A stretch of 30,367 nt of DNA from Alistipes sp. UBA936. Its GTDB lineage: Bacteria; Bacteroidota; Bacteroidia; Bacteroidales; Rikenellaceae. Position 1 is the stretch's first letter. Every line of letters begins with the position of its first letter. Position numbers and translations under genes: made by a program. Positions 6,583 to 15,175 of this stretch are shown here, piece after piece. The notes under the pieces were generated by a model. It worked only from the letters and a program-made list of their open reading frames with translations, did no database searches and was not told the DNA's origin. The stretch spans positions 1-30,367 of the forward strand of contig DBDI01000010.1 of NCBI GenBank assembly GCA_002293505.1. The letters are read 5' to 3'.

Positions 6583-9500
6583 TTAATCGTGGACACACCG
6601 CACAGGCATAGCGGCCAACTTTTCATAGTTTGTAGGGTTCAAGTACCAACCAGTGTTCTCGGAGACCTCCAAAGCTAATCCCATCGACCCCACAGTTGAG
6701 GCAGTCCAGAAGTATATTCCTTCGTTACCCCTCCCGCTGTCATTGAGAAGAGATCCGGTGTGATCGCGATAGCCAGCCGGATCCAGATCCGCGCTAGAGT
6801 CCGAACCGAAGACGAGTATTCCATCGTCGGCGTAGATCCAAAAATGTGGCTCACCCTCAAGGCTTTCCATACTCAACGTTGTGTCCATTATAGCATCATA
6901 ATCAGCCCTGGTCGGCAATCTCCAGCCCGAAGGACACGGGTCGGCGGGGCCGTGAGATCCTTCGAGCCACTGGCCGTTCGCAGCAGCACCTCCGAGAGAC
7001 GACCAAGTCACACTCTCCTCGCGACCGATCGGACGGTTTTTACCCCATTGGAAGTATGCTACATCATAGGGCGGGTTAATCGAGAAGACTCCATTATCGG
7101 ACAGGCTGGTCATCGCCCAATAAACACCATTGATCAACACTTCTCCTTCAGGGTGCGGCACGAATGACGGCCCGAACACCGCCCTGAGAACGACGTTGCC
7201 GGCGGGCATAACGATGTTGAGCGGATTGGCGTTCTTTTGCTCTTCCGAGAGGCTGAAGCCCGCGGGGCCAGAGCCGACTTCCCAGTGGCTGAACACGTAG
7301 TCAGTGGCGGGATTGGCTTTGAGGCTCACGCCACTACCTGCGGCGGAGTTTCTGCTACCACTCGTAATGATGGTAGACGTCCCAAGGATTGTACCGTTGG
7401 AAGCAACCGTTGTGATAGAGACGTTTCCTCCGGTGCCTGTGACCGAACCTGAAGTAATAGTAACTTGTGCCGTCATAGAGTATGACGCAGTCGAGACGCA
7501 ACGGACACCAGCAGCGGTGAGGCTCATAGCGTAGTCTGTAGGGTAAACACCGTTGGCAGAACTGTAGCCTGGTTTGTAACCAGCAAGATTAGTCTGAACA
7601 GACGACGACCATAAGTTTCCGACAAAGCCTATGCTGCTAGCGGGAATATCTCCATTCGAGTTACGGTAACCAGCAGCAGGAAGGAATGCTCCGGATGTGT
7701 TGAGGTCTGTAGTAGTAGAGCCAGGGAAGTAGGCGCCGACAATGCCCTTAGTTGCGTCGGCTGAAGCATCCCAGAAGTTTAGGCTTGACGTACCGTTAGG
7801 AGTAGCGCTCTGGGTCAGATAGAAGTTCGCTCCACCAGGTACCCATCCCGCGGCGCTGGCGTGGTTCTGCGCACCAGTAAAGAGAATATTCTCCTTGGCC
7901 GTCGCCAGACGCCACTTGGCATTATTGATGGCGGTTTGGATCTGGGCAGCGGTCATTGCTTTGAGCTGGGCGGCGGTGAAGCCGATCAGTTTACACGGAT
8001 CACCGTAGCCGTTCTTGGCGTTAGCGCCGGTGGCGTAACTGGTTGTGTTTGAGATGTAGTTGTCCGTCCGGTGGGTGGCGTCGCTGTAAGTCGTGCCGGT
8101 GGATGTAAACCAGTTGCTCCAGTTCGGGATAGCACCGTAACCTGCCGATGAAGCTGCATTCCACGTGCTTTCCGCGGTGGCCGTCGGGTTGAACAGCACG
8201 TCGGTGCTGTCCCAAGTGTCGGACAAGTTTTCGATGTCGAACCCAACCAACGACCCAAACTGGAAGAACGCCATAGTGCTCTGTTTCACCTTATTATTAT
8301 CCCACGCTCCGAGTTGCAGCCGGGTGTTCGCCCCGGTGCCCTCGAAGTAGACGAGGTAAGGCGCGGTCGGGGTGGTGACCTGCGGCTCGGTGTCGACGAA
8401 CACCGCCTGGAGGTAGACCTCACCGGCAGGCATCACGAAGTTCAACGGGTTCTGCCTCAGCTGCTCCTCAGTGAATGTGAAGCCCGCGGGCAACTCGCCG
8501 TTGACCGACCAACCAAGGAACGCGTAGTTCGTAGCCGGAACAGCCTCGAAGCTCACGCCGGAGCCAGTAGCAGAGGTACGGATCGGGCTGCCGCCGGTGG
8601 ACGAGCCGAGGGCGGTGCCGTTGGTGGTGACGGTCGTGAGCTTGTACGTCCCGCCGGTGGTCGGCAAAGTCAGTACAAAGTACTCCGCAGTCGACACGCA
8701 ACGCACAGCGTAGCCGTTGGCGTAATTGTTGCTGCTCGCCGGGCTGACATTGCTCCCGCTGAAGCCCAAGCTGTGACCGTTAGATGTATTATAAACGGAC
8801 GACGACCAGAAGTTCCCGTACGTGCCTACGCTGCTGGTCGCACCGGTAGTATTCCGGGAGCCAGCGGCAGGAAGGAAAGCTTCGGCTGTGTTGAGCGTCG
8901 AGGTGGTGGTGCCCGGGAAGTAGCCACCCTGAATACCCTTGGCCGTGGTTGTTGCGTCGTAGTAGTTCAGGCTTGTTGTTCCGTTAGGAGTAGCGCTCTG
9001 GCTCAAATAGAAGTAGGTTTTACCGGGTGCCCAAGTGGCGGCGCTGGTGTGGTTCTGCGCTCCGGCGAAGAGGATGTTCTCCTTCGTCGTCGCCATACGC
9101 CATTGGTCGTTACCAGCCACACCGGCCCTGACCTGATCGGCCGTGAGGCCAATCAAGCGACACGGGTCGCCATAGCCGAGCTTGGCATTGGCGCTGGTGG
9201 CGTATGAGGTGGTGTTCGAGATAAAGTTATCCGTACGGTGGGTACCCTCGACGTAGCCGCCGTTGGCGGTCAACCAACTACCGAAGTTCGGGATCGCGCC
9301 GTAACCCGCCGCGTCGCCCGTGTTCCAAGTGCTTTCGGGCGTGGTGGTCGGGTTGAACAGCACGCGGCTCGAATTCCAAGCGTCGTTATTATTCTGGAAC
9401 CCAACCAACGACCCAAACTGGAAGAACGCCATAGTGCTTTGTTTCACCTTGTCGTTATCCCACGCCCCGAGCTGCAGGCGGGTGTTCGCGCCCGTGCCCT

Positions 9501-12500
9501 CGAAGTAGACCAAATAAGGCGCAACAGGGGTAGCGATCTTAGCCGTCGCGTCGACGAACACGGCGCGCAACTCGACAGCACCGGCGGGCATAGTGATGGT
9601 GAGCGATTGGGCCGTCGGGTCGAAAGTGAAGCCGTCGGGCAGGGTGCCAACAACCTCCCAACCGCCCCACAAGTAGCCAGCAGCGGGAGTGGCGCTGAAG
9701 TATATGCTCTGGCCAGCGCCCGCACCCGTGATGGGTTTGGTGCCCTCGGGATCGGACGTAACGGAGGCAGTACCGCCGGTGTTGTTCGTGGTGCCCGGAA
9801 CGCTTGTGGCCATTGCGGCAACAGCATACGAGTCGTGGCGCACGCAACGGACGGCGTTTGCATACACCTTTTGGGCGTACCTCGCCACCGTGCCGTTGAC
9901 GTAAGAACTATTGAAGTTCAGGTGGGATGCGTTTGTTCCTGAAAGAGTAGCATTCCAGTAGTTCCCGCTTACGCCTCGATACCTAATAGCACCATTCAAA
10001 TCACGATATCCTGCATCGGTGAAAGTGAGGGTTTTACCATCTGTACTGGTGAATTCGAGAGTACCTATCCCCTCTACATCAGACCAGGGTTTCGAGACAG
10101 CAGCGTGAGTCGTGTTATAAAGATCATCGTACTCAGCTTTGGTCGGCACGCGCCAACCGATCGGGCACGGGTCGGCCGGGCCACGGGCACCTTCGATCCA
10201 TTGATCATTGGCAGCGGCGGTGACATTCCAACCGCCACTGGTACCGGAAACGTATTCCAGAGCGACGTTACGACCCCACTGGAACAGGGCGCCGTAGTCG
10301 ACGGCCGAGTCGGCGAACACGCCGGCAGCAGCGAGGTTCGAACCGGCCCAGACGGTACCGTTGATCTCGACCTCGGAGGGCAGGAACAGAGCCTCGACAG
10401 AGACGCCGCCAGCAGGCATAGTGAACGTGACGGGGTTGGCAGCCGCGTCGAGCGAGAACCCGTCGGGAGCGGAAACAATCCTCCAACCGGCGAACAGGAA
10501 CGAGCCCGATTCGGGAGTGGCAAGCATCTTAACCTCGCTACCGGAAGTGGGTTCGGGGTTGTCGACCACGATCGAACCACCACCACCAGTGCCGTCGGAC
10601 AGGACAGCCTCGGTCGTCAAATCCAAAGCCCCAGTGGAAGTGGCCTTCACGCAACGGATTGCCGCCGCAGCGACGTCGGACAAGGCACTTGACACAGCAA
10701 CGTTTCTTTCAAAGTATAAAATGCTGGTCATTATGCCTTCATTAGGCGTAATGGATCGGTACCAACCAAATTGAGCGCTGGTAAGTGTACCAGAAGCACT
10801 GGTTCGATAACCGCTTGTCGGCAAAAACAACCGATCACCAGCATTATTCTCTACAAGAAGACCGTTCCTGTTTCCGCCGTTGTAATTTTGTACCCACCCT
10901 TTCAAATTGGTATTAAAATTAGCATCGAGCAAGGCAGTAATCTCATTCTTTGTGGGAGGACGCCAACCTGCCGGACAAGGATTGAATGCCGGGTCGACGG
11001 GCCACTCAGCTGCTGTCCAAATAGGACTCGAGATATAAAATGACGTTACAGGAGCGCCCGTAGCCGTGATTCCTGGATTTGACGCACTAATGTCCGCAGT
11101 GTTGCCGGCTCCAGGCCAGCCAATGTTAGCGTAAGCTGGATCGATGCCGCCGCCGAACTGGTACAGACGACCATAGTCAACCGCACTTGCTGCGAACTTG
11201 TGGGGAGTGTCGACATTCGCGCCGGCCCAGATAGTGCCGTTGACCTCGACCTCGGCGGGCAGGAAGTGGGCCTTGACAGAAACATCGGCAGCGGGCATTG
11301 TGAACGTAACGGGATTCTTCGAAGCATCGAGTCCGGCGATGGTCATAGGAGTACCGGAGCCACCGGCGAGAACCTCCCAACCAGCGAACAACATACCGAC
11401 CGAAGGCGATGCCTGAAGGGTGACGTTAGTGCCGGTGAGGACCTCGCGGGAATTGGCCATAGCAGTACCACCATCCGCGGACGATACCTCTATATTAAAT
11501 AGCTTAGGAGTGTCCTTCACGCAACGGAGGGACAGGGCGCGGGCCTTACCGATAGTACCGTTAGCGGAACCATTCGTAATTTCATTGTACACGCGCAGGT
11601 AGTATGCGCTGGTAGTCGAACTTTCCGCCGGAGTGGAAGTCCAATAGTGGACGAAAGAACCACGATAGTAGGCGCCACCGTTGTTATTGTCGCGACCGCC
11701 GGCATTAGGCAGGATGATAAGCTTGGAGGAGTCCTCATTGGGTGAAATCCGGAGACCGGTACCGAAGACGGTATTTCTGCCGGTTACCCACAGTTTCGAG
11801 ACGTATTCAGTGTCGATCAGGTCGGCCATTTCCTGTCGGGTCGGTAGTCGCCAACCAACGGGGCACGGGTCGGTGTAGCCTTTGGTGCCATTGGGGCCGG
11901 CCCAGGTGGCGTCATCGGCCACGGGATCGGGGAGCCAACCGTCGGTGGAGCTGGAGACATAGTCCAGAGCGGTGTCGCGGCCCCATTGGAACAGGGCGCC
12001 GTACTCGACGGCGGAGGTGGCGAAGACACCTTTTTCGGCGAGGTTGGCGCCATACCACACGGTGCCGTTGACCTCGACCTCGGCAGGCACGAAGTTGGCC
12101 TCGAGGATCACGGCGCCGGTGGGCATCGTGAAGGTGAGGGGGTTGGCGGAGGCGTCCACGGTGAGGCCGACGGGCGAAACAACCCGCCAACCGGCGAACA
12201 ACGAACCGACCGAAGCGGTGGCCTGGGCCTTCACCTCGGTGCCCGGCTGGGCCATATCGGTGTTGGCAAGGGCCGAGCCGCCAGCCTGAGAGTCGACCTT
12301 AACTGAGAAGCCCTCGGACGAAGCAGGGACGCAACGCACAGCATAACCCCAAGCGTAAGGGTTGTTGGTCGCCATAACATTGTTCTCGCTAAGGATCGTG
12401 GCGTGACCGTCACTATTATTAGCAACAGACGACGACCATATGCGCCCAAACGTGCCTACGTAGTAGGTAGTACCGTTAGCATCCCGGAATCCAGCGGCAG

Positions 12501-15012
12501 GAAGGAATGAGCCGGAGGTGTTGAGCGACGAAGTTGTCGAGCCGGGGAAGTAACCACCGTCGATACCCTTGGCAGAGGTGTCACCAGCAGCATCCCAGAA
12601 GTTCAGGGTCGTAGTGCCGTTACCGGGAGAACGTTGATTCAGAGAGAAGTTAGCTTCGCCGGGAGCCCAGCCGTCGAGGTAGTTGGCGTGGTTTTGCGCA
12701 CCGGCGAAGAGGATGTTTTCGCGAGCGGTCGGCAGGCGCCATTGGCCGTTGTCGACAACTCCGGCGCGGATCTGATCCACGGTGAGACCGACCAGTTTAC
12801 ACGGATCGCCATAGCCTTGGGGAACGTATTCGGCGTTGTGGTAAGCCGCAGTTGAGACGAAGTTCTCGACGTCGCGGTGGGTAGCGGCATTGTAAGTCGT
12901 ACCGGTGGCAGTCAACCAGTTACCGAAGTTCGGGATCTTCCCGTAACCATTCGCGTCGCCTGTGTTCCAAGCCGTGGCAGGGTCGATGTCAGTCGGGTTG
13001 AACAGCACGTCGGTGCTGTCCCAAGTGTCGGATGCGTTTTCGAGGTCGAACCCGACAACGCTACCGAAATGGAAGAACGCGAGGGTGCTCTGTTTTACCT
13101 TATTATTATCCCACGCGCCGATCTGCAGAGTGCGGTCTGCCCCCTCGCCCGAGAAGTAGATCAGGAACGGAGCCGAGGGAGAGTCGATCTTAGCAGTCGC
13201 GTCGACGAACGTTGCCACAAACTCGACGTCACCAGCAGGCATCTCAAGCACAAGGGGATTTGTGAGAGGATTGTCGATCGCAATAACGGACGAACCACCG
13301 GGCTGGGTACGGCGAACCTCCCAACCAGCAAACAGAGAACCAGAGTTGGGAGAAGCAAGAACCTTGACAACGTCGCCCTCCTTAGCCTTAGCAACGCCGG
13401 AGGAGGCCGCGGGGCTGGAGGTGAGGCTACCCAGAGACGGGTCGCTGGCAGTAAGGGTTACGGTATAAGGAGTGGGGTCGGTCGCCGACCACAACTGGCG
13501 AATCTCCAAAGGCATCTCGATCACGTCCGGGCCGGCGTTAATAGTCCAGTCCCAAACCTTATCCGCACCGCCGGGGCCGAAATTGGCGTACTTGGTCGTA
13601 ATAGTCAAAGTGTATTCGCCCTGAGCGGTCTTTTTGAACTCATAGAGCAGGCCGAGAGCCTCACCGGTCAGGGTTCTACCAATGGGATCAGATGACACGA
13701 TCGGCAAGAAATTAGCCGACCCTTCGGGTTTAAAAGATATCTCGGGGATGTTCGTACGGATGATAACCGTGTAAGTCTCCTCAGCAGCTGCCACGAGGAC
13801 AACAGGGTTTTTGGACAGAGAAACAAACTTGTCGCCAACGAAGCGGATGTCCTCGATAGGAGTCTCGTTCCAGTCCACAATGTGGGCCGTCATATTACTC
13901 GTACCACCGTTGTAAGCCTCGACAACGTCGCCAAAGCCAGGCCCGGAAACAGATGATATCTCGAAGCGGTACAAGTGGTTACGCAAAACGTCCAACAACT
14001 CGAGGCCGTCGGCGAAGTCAACGCGGTAATAAGTCGTGGCAGCGCTACCGTCGTAACCACCACCAAGCACGAGAGCCATACGCTCCGTGTGGTTCAGGTC
14101 GCCGACAGTACCGTCGGGAGTCACGTGGGTGTCCGACTCGGGAACGTAGATCGAACGCTCGGTATACGAAGTACCGGCACCGGAAGTGATTGTACCGGAA
14201 CCGGAGTATTTGAATGTGGTTTTGGACTGCTCGGCAGAGAACTTCGAACTCGTCGGAACAGTCGGCTCGCCGCGAGTGACGTCCGAAGCCGCCGGAACAA
14301 GAGAAAAAGCGTCGTTGGGACGCATCACGTAAACCTCACGAAGAGTGAACGGAACCGTCTTACCGGCCATATCCAAACCAGTCCAAGCGCCGTCCTCGAA
14401 CTGACCGACCCCGATGTCGAGGCGGGCAACAGCCCTTTTCAGGGAGGCGATAGGCGAGTCGGCCAGAGTGTTGTTGACCAGAACAACGCCGGACTCACCC
14501 CACATAGGGATCGGGCCGCCGGAAGCGAACAATTTGTCCTCCAACGGTTTGACGAGCTGGGCAACGACAGCGGAGTAACTCTTGTTTTCGATGGCTTCAA
14601 CATCGGTGCCGAGGATCTCCTCCACGAGGCCGCCGCCATTGGCGATCACGACAAGGTTGTGGTTACCACTCGGAAGCGTCACCGGCAACGAAGCACGAGG
14701 GCTGGTACCCGCCGCCCCGGCCGTGTTGGTTATGCCGCCGGAGTTGACCGTAACGATCTGCTCGAGCTGGTCGGCAGTGCTGAAAACCAGGATGGTAGCA
14801 TTCTTGATCTCGCTTTCTTGCGCATCCGTAAGCGCGCGCGTATTAACAACGCCGAAGCCGCCGGGGATGAGTACCGTCACCTGAGTGTCGATCGTCGGAG
14901 CGGTTACGCCACCGCCACCACCGCCGTTGTCGCCACCGTTTTCCATTTCCATTGCACAAGATGCGAGCAAGGCCAATGCCCCGAAAAGGAGGAATTTCTG
15001 AAGTTTTTTCAT
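6583..15012 (-). CDS. Giant modular fimbrillin-like lipoprotein with seven InlB-like/FISUMP units
   Basis: The 2809-aa product has a signal peptide with lipobox L-A-S-C (Cys19), then a Gly-rich spacer (G-G-G-G-G-G). N-T-R-A (Arg59) resembles a fimbrillin maturation site, and a fimbrillin-like head (about 45-390) contains R-A-V-A-R-L-D-I-G and H-L-Y-R-F-E-I. A beta domain (about 395-500) follows. Then come seven units, each an InlB/bacterial-repeat-like linker (G-S-L-F-A-G-W-E-V... F-T-M-P-A-G... A-x-F) plus a FISUMP-type module: A1 about 614-896, B1 974-1166, B2 1252-1454, B3 1545-1726, A2 1831-2104, A3 2217-2504, B4 2622-2809. Class B starts V-N-G-T-V-W-A-G and has D-P-C-P-x-G-W-R-x-P-T; class A starts Y-L-V-Y-F-E-G. 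All end in R-C-V. A surface adhesin or fimbrial tip role is inferred. ATG is at 15012, about 100 bases after a -7 box. The frame is intact throughout. Confidence 0.85.
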   Translation of the reverse strand: MKKLQKFLLFGALALLASCAMEMENGGDNGGGGGGVTAPTIDTQVTVLIPGGFGVVNTRALTDAQESEIKNATILVFSTADQLEQIVTVNSGGITNTAGAAGTSPRASLPVTLPSGNHNLVVIANGGGLVEEILGTDVEAIENKSYSAVVAQLVKPLEDKLFASGGPIPMWGESGVVLVNNTLADSPIASLKRAVARLDIGVGQFEDGAWTGLDMAGKTVPFTLREVYVMRPNDAFSLVPAASDVTRGEPTVPTSSKFSAEQSKTTFKYSGSGTITSGAGTSYTERSIYVPESDTHVTPDGTVGDLNHTERMALVLGGGYDGSAATTYYRVDFADGLELLDVLRNHLYRFEISSVSGPGFGDVVEAYNGGTSNMTAHIVDWNETPIEDIRFVGDKFVSLSKNPVVLVAAAEETYTVIIRTNIPEISFKPEGSANFLPIVSSDPIGRTLTGEALGLLYEFKKTAQGEYTLTITTKYANFGPGGADKVWDWTINAGPDVIEMPLEIRQLWSATDPTPYTVTLTASDPSLGSLTSSPAASSGVAKAKEGDVVKVLASPNSGSLFAGWEVRRTQPGGSSVIAIDNPLTNPLVLEMPAGDVEFVATFVDATAKIDSPSAPFLIYFSGEGADRTLQIGAWDNNKVKQSTLAFFHFGSVVGFDLENASDTWDSTDVLFNPTDIDPATAWNTGDANGYGKIPNFGNWLTATGTTYNAATHRDVENFVSTAAYHNAEYVPQGYGDPCKLVGLTVDQIRAGVVDNGQWRLPTARENILFAGAQNHANYLDGWAPGEANFSLNQRSPGNGTTTLNFWDAAGDTSAKGIDGGYFPGSTTSSLNTSGSFLPAAGFRDANGTTYYVGTFGRIWSSSVANNSDGHATILSENNVMATNNPYAWGYAVRCVPASSEGFSVKVDSQAGGSALANTDMAQPGTEVKAQATASVGSLFAGWRVVSPVGLTVDASANPLTFTMPTGAVILEANFVPAEVEVNGTVWYGANLAEKGVFATSAVEYGALFQWGRDTALDYVSSSTDGWLPDPVADDATWAGPNGTKGYTDPCPVGWRLPTRQEMADLIDTEYVSKLWVTGRNTVFGTGLRISPNEDSSKLIILPNAGGRDNNNGGAYYRGSFVHYWTSTPAESSTTSAYYLRVYNEITNGSANGTIGKARALSLRCVKDTPKLFNIEVSSADGGTAMANSREVLTGTNVTLQASPSVGMLFAGWEVLAGGSGTPMTIAGLDASKNPVTFTMPAADVSVKAHFLPAEVEVNGTIWAGANVDTPHKFAASAVDYGRLYQFGGGIDPAYANIGWPGAGNTADISASNPGITATGAPVTSFYISSPIWTAAEWPVDPAFNPCPAGWRPPTKNEITALLDANFNTNLKGWVQNYNGGNRNGLLVENNAGDRLFLPTSGYRTSASGTLTSAQFGWYRSITPNEGIMTSILYFERNVAVSSALSDVAAAAIRCVKATSTGALDLTTEAVLSDGTGGGGSIVVDNPEPTSGSEVKMLATPESGSFLFAGWRIVSAPDGFSLDAAANPVTFTMPAGGVSVEALFLPSEVEINGTVWAGSNLAAAGVFADSAVDYGALFQWGRNVALEYVSGTSGGWNVTAAANDQWIEGARGPADPCPIGWRVPTKAEYDDLYNTTHAAVSKPWSDVEGIGTLEFTSTDGKTLTFTDAGYRDLNGAIRYRGVSGNYWNATLSGTNASHLNFNSSYVNGTVARYAQKVYANAVRCVRHDSYAVAAMATSVPGTTNNTGGTASVTSDPEGTKPITGAGAGQSIYFSATPAAGYLWGGWEVVGTLPDGFTFDPTAQSLTITMPAGAVELRAVFVDATAKIATPVAPYLVYFEGTGANTRLQLGAWDNDKVKQSTMAFFQFGSLVGFQNNNDAWNSSRVLFNPTTTPESTWNTGDAAGYGAIPNFGSWLTANGGYVEGTHRTDNFISNTTSYATSANAKLGYGDPCRLIGLTADQVRAGVAGNDQWRMATTKENILFAGAQNHTSAATWAPGKTYFYLSQSATPNGTTSLNYYDATTTAKGIQGGYFPGTTTSTLNTAEAFLPAAGSRNTTGATSSVGTYGNFWSSSVYNTSNGHSLGFSGSNVSPASSNNYANGYAVRCVSTAEYFVLTLPTTGGTYKLTTVTTNGTALGSSTGGSPIRTSATGSGVSFEAVPATNYAFLGWSVNGELPAGFTFTEEQLRQNPLNFVMPAGEVYLQAVFVDTEPQVTTPTAPYLVYFEGTGANTRLQLGAWDNNKVKQSTMAFFQFGSLVGFDIENLSDTWDSTDVLFNPTATAESTWNAASSAGYGAIPNWSNWFTSTGTTYSDATHRTDNYISNTTSYATGANAKNGYGDPCKLIGFTAAQLKAMTAAQIQTAINNAKWRLATAKENILFTGAQNHASAAGWVPGGANFYLTQSATPNGTSSLNFWDASADATKGIVGAYFPGSTTTDLNTSGAFLPAAGYRNSNGDIPASSIGFVGNLWSSSVQTNLAGYKPGYSSANGVYPTDYAMSLTAAGVRCVSTASYSMTAQVTITSGSVTGTGGNVSITTVASNGTILGTSTIITSGSRNSAAGSGVSLKANPATDYVFSHWEVGSGPAGFSLSEEQKNANPLNIVMPAGNVVLRAVFGPSFVPHPEGEVLINGVYWAMTSLSDNGVFSINPPYDVAYFQWGKNRPIGREESVTWSSLGGAAANGQWLEGSHGPADPCPSGWRLPTRADYDAIMDTTLSMESLEGEPHFWIYADDGILVFGSDSSADLDPAGYRDHTGSLLNDSGRGNEGIYFWTASTVGSMGLALEVSENTGWYLNPTNYEKLAAMPVRCVHD
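7490..8362 (-). repeat. Class A module A3 of the giant gene
   Basis: This encodes about residues 2217-2504. Its front part is nearly the same as module A2: bases 8240-8280 are identical (41 bases) to 9398-9438, with high similarity continuing to the module start. The end of the module (about 7508-7600) shows little similarity to A2. Confidence 0.85.
8692..9520 (-). repeat. Class A module A2 of the giant gene
   Basis: This encodes about residues 1831-2104. It is a direct repeat of A3 and A1, and an inverted relative of 5636-6497. The most divergent part is about 8712-8797, just before the V-R-C-V codons. Confidence 0.85.
12328..13172 (-). repeat. Class A module A1 of the giant gene
   Basis: This encodes about residues 614-896. 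It shares the W-D-N-N-K-V-K-Q-S-T and G-Y-G-D-P-C-K-L segments with the other class A modules, but carries the longer insert H-R-D-V-E-N-F-V-S-T-A-A-Y and divergent residues at 12340-12427. Confidence 0.8.
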
Positions 15013-15044
15013 ATGTCTGTTTTTCTATATTTCATTCACTCACA

Positions 15045-15060
15045 CCACGTTAGCACGTGG
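15045..15060. promoter_or_regulatory. Small hairpin in the 5' leader of the giant gene
   Basis: The perfect inverted repeat CCACGT-TAGC-ACGTGG lies 33-48 bases upstream of the giant gene's start codon, inside its predicted leader. It could be an operator or an RNA hairpin affecting translation. It has no T-tract, so it is not a terminator. Confidence 0.45.
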
Positions 15061-15112
15061 CGCGCGTTGGGTCGGGAGACTCCTCCGCCGAGAAGTACAT
15101 ATTAATCCCGCG

Positions 15113-15120
15113 CAAAAATA
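15113..15120 (-). promoter_or_regulatory. -7 box (TATTTTTG) for the giant gene
   Basis: On the - strand this matches the Bacteroidota TAnnTTTG consensus. It would give a leader of about 95 bases. A TTTA lies 19 bases upstream, only a partial match to the -33 TTTG element. Confidence 0.5.
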
Positions 15121-15163
15121 CCACTTTTTTGACAAATAGTAAACGATTTTGCTATTTTTTTTA

Positions 15164-15171
15164 TTGCTTTG
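15164..15171 (+). promoter_or_regulatory. Degenerate -7 box (TTGCTTTG) next to the ABC exporter start
   Basis: Seven of eight positions fit TAnnTTTG. It ends four bases before the ATG at 15176, so the transcript would be leaderless or nearly so. No clear -33 element is seen at the right distance. Confidence 0.35.
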
Positions 15172-15175
15172 TACT

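Noticed and set aside
6583..13172. Regularly spaced repeats resembling a repeat array
   Set aside because: The repeats are 0.5-0.9 kb coding modules in one intact frame, not short palindromic repeats with unique spacers. No cas gene is present.
13975..15105. 376-aa + strand open frame opposite the start of the giant gene
   Set aside because: It overlaps the giant gene's signal peptide and leader in antisense and shows no recognisable motif.
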